From: Peromyscus leucopus
Lineage: Eukaryota > Chordata > Mammalia > Rodentia > Cricetidae
Assembly: GCF_004664715.2 (NCBI RefSeq)
Contig: NC_051075.1
Location: 37,409,958 to 37,473,957 of the forward strand
Direction of reading: 5' to 3'
DNA: 64,000 nucleotides
Shown: one piece after another, positions 63,131 through 64,000 of the stretch
How positions within the stretch are numbered: position 1 is the stretch's first letter
Layout of the letters: every line of letters starts with the position of its first letter
Made by a program: the position numbers and the translations under genes
The notes under the pieces: generated by a model
Seen by the model: only the letters and a program-made list of their open reading frames with translations
Told to the model about the DNA's origin: nothing
Database searches by the model: none

Positions 63131-64000
63131 AGTGAGCAAACATAGAAAAGCTTACCTGTACATGTGCACACATGTACACCACACACAAACATGAACAGTC
63201 AATTAATCTGAAATACTGCATTTAGAACCTTTTCTAGAGCTAATAAATATAAACTTGGTAGCCTGAGCATGGCTGCTTACTTAAAGCCCAGAATGTATCT
63301 TTTTCAGTTCCTGTTCAACAAGGATAATCTGAAGCACTTTGCTTTCCTGGGGCTGTGTTAGCACGTCACTGTTCTACCTTTTCTGCTCAGTGACACAGTG
63401 TGATTGTAGACTGATCTTTGTCTCCTTACTATCTAGAAGAACATCGTGGCAGTTTATTATTTTGATTCCATTATAAAAATAGGGCCTGAGGAACAGGAAG
63501 TATCTATTATCCTATATACCTTAGAAAGACCATTAAGGCAGATGTGATCTGGCACATATCGTCATGGCCATTTAGGACTTAAGACAGGAGATCCATGAGC
63601 CTAGGAGTCTGGGACCAAACTGAGCAAAAGTATTTTAACTCATTCCTTAAAACAAAACAAAAACAAATTACCCTTATACCAGAGGGTGAAACATAAATCC
63701 ACGTGGTCCTAGCACATCAGTGAAATGTATCCATCTCAGAGGATGACTTGATGTGCTCAGCTGTCCTGTTTGGATTTTGAAGACAATGTACTACATTCGC
63801 TGCTCTGTGGTCCTTTCTCTCGTAACACATAACTACCAGTTTACTTGGGACCTCGAACGATGTAACACCTGGCTGATGACCTGTGCTTTGCCATGCAGTG
63901 TCCTGATACTTGGCCTTTAGGGCTCAGCAGACCTGATGGTGAACACAAATATGATACGGAGTTTCTTGCAAACCCCAAATGAGAATTGCAGCACTAAGGA

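Larger units (their letters stand above)
53651..64000. other. Flank upstream of Map4k5: no provable exon
   Basis: Contains SINEs, CA/GT arrays and rodent repeats listed separately. 53650-54240, 54600-55700, 56400-57360 in part, 58390-59390, 60790-61740 and 62420-64000 are mostly unique or old repeat sequence. I looked for the N-terminus and GTPase motifs of atlastin-1 and did not find them. Confidence 0.7.

Noticed and set aside
53651..64000. Expected Atl1 coding exon
   Set aside because: Looked for the atlastin N-terminal segment and the G1 loop with flanking AG/GT. None was present, so Atl1 is not annotated.

Overview
This is a stretch of rodent nuclear DNA, most likely from a cricetid (hamster, vole or deer-mouse group). 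It is dense in B1, B2/B3 and B4/ID SINEs, L1, L2 and MIR fragments, long (CA)n arrays and rodent-specific interspersed repeats. The youngest B1 copies carry the tail GGCGCAAAGCTACACAGAG, which I know from cricetid B1s, and not the murine version. The family assignment rests on memory of that diagnostic and was not searched.

The only gene I can prove is the 5' third of Map4k5 (MAP4K5, also called KHS1 or GCKR), a germinal-centre-kinase-like Ste20 kinase, on the minus strand. Ten coding exons were found by reading the minus strand: 52876-52983, 33139-33196, 19009-19099, 18522-18586, 15048-15103, 9463-9510, 9334-9376, 8337-8409, 3768-3899 and 1279-1341. Every junction is GT/AG, and the phases join without a break to give 245 complete codons plus a split Trp codon. 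The protein begins [17 protein letters not shown] and runs through the glycine loop, the VK lysine, HRD, DFG and APE into helix F/G of the kinase domain. The remaining kinase lobe, the proline-rich middle and the CNH domain must lie to the left of base 1.

Layout: 1-1278 is the start of intron 10. 1342-19008 holds exons 3 to 10 in a repeat-rich mosaic, with a tight pair at 9334-9510. 19100-33138 is intron 2 and 33197-52875 is intron 1; both are almost pure repeat and unique non-coding DNA. 52690-53650 is a CpG island containing coding exon 1 and the presumed promoter. 53650-64000 has no provable exon. In other mammals the head-to-head neighbour on the other strand is Atl1 (atlastin-1), so this part may be Atl1 upstream DNA or its first intron, but no Atl1 coding sequence was found.

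The most interesting points are structural. They are a (TG)14 tract 22 nt inside the exon 2 donor, an 85-bp tandem duplication split exactly at its junction by a B2, and a fourfold tandem amplification of a B1 tail plus CA array. There are also an unexplained 36-bp perfect direct repeat, several nested insertions that give relative ages, a facing B2 pair inside intron 1, and repeated GT/CA hairpin-prone arrays. I saw no novel enzyme system, CRISPR array or RNA gene.
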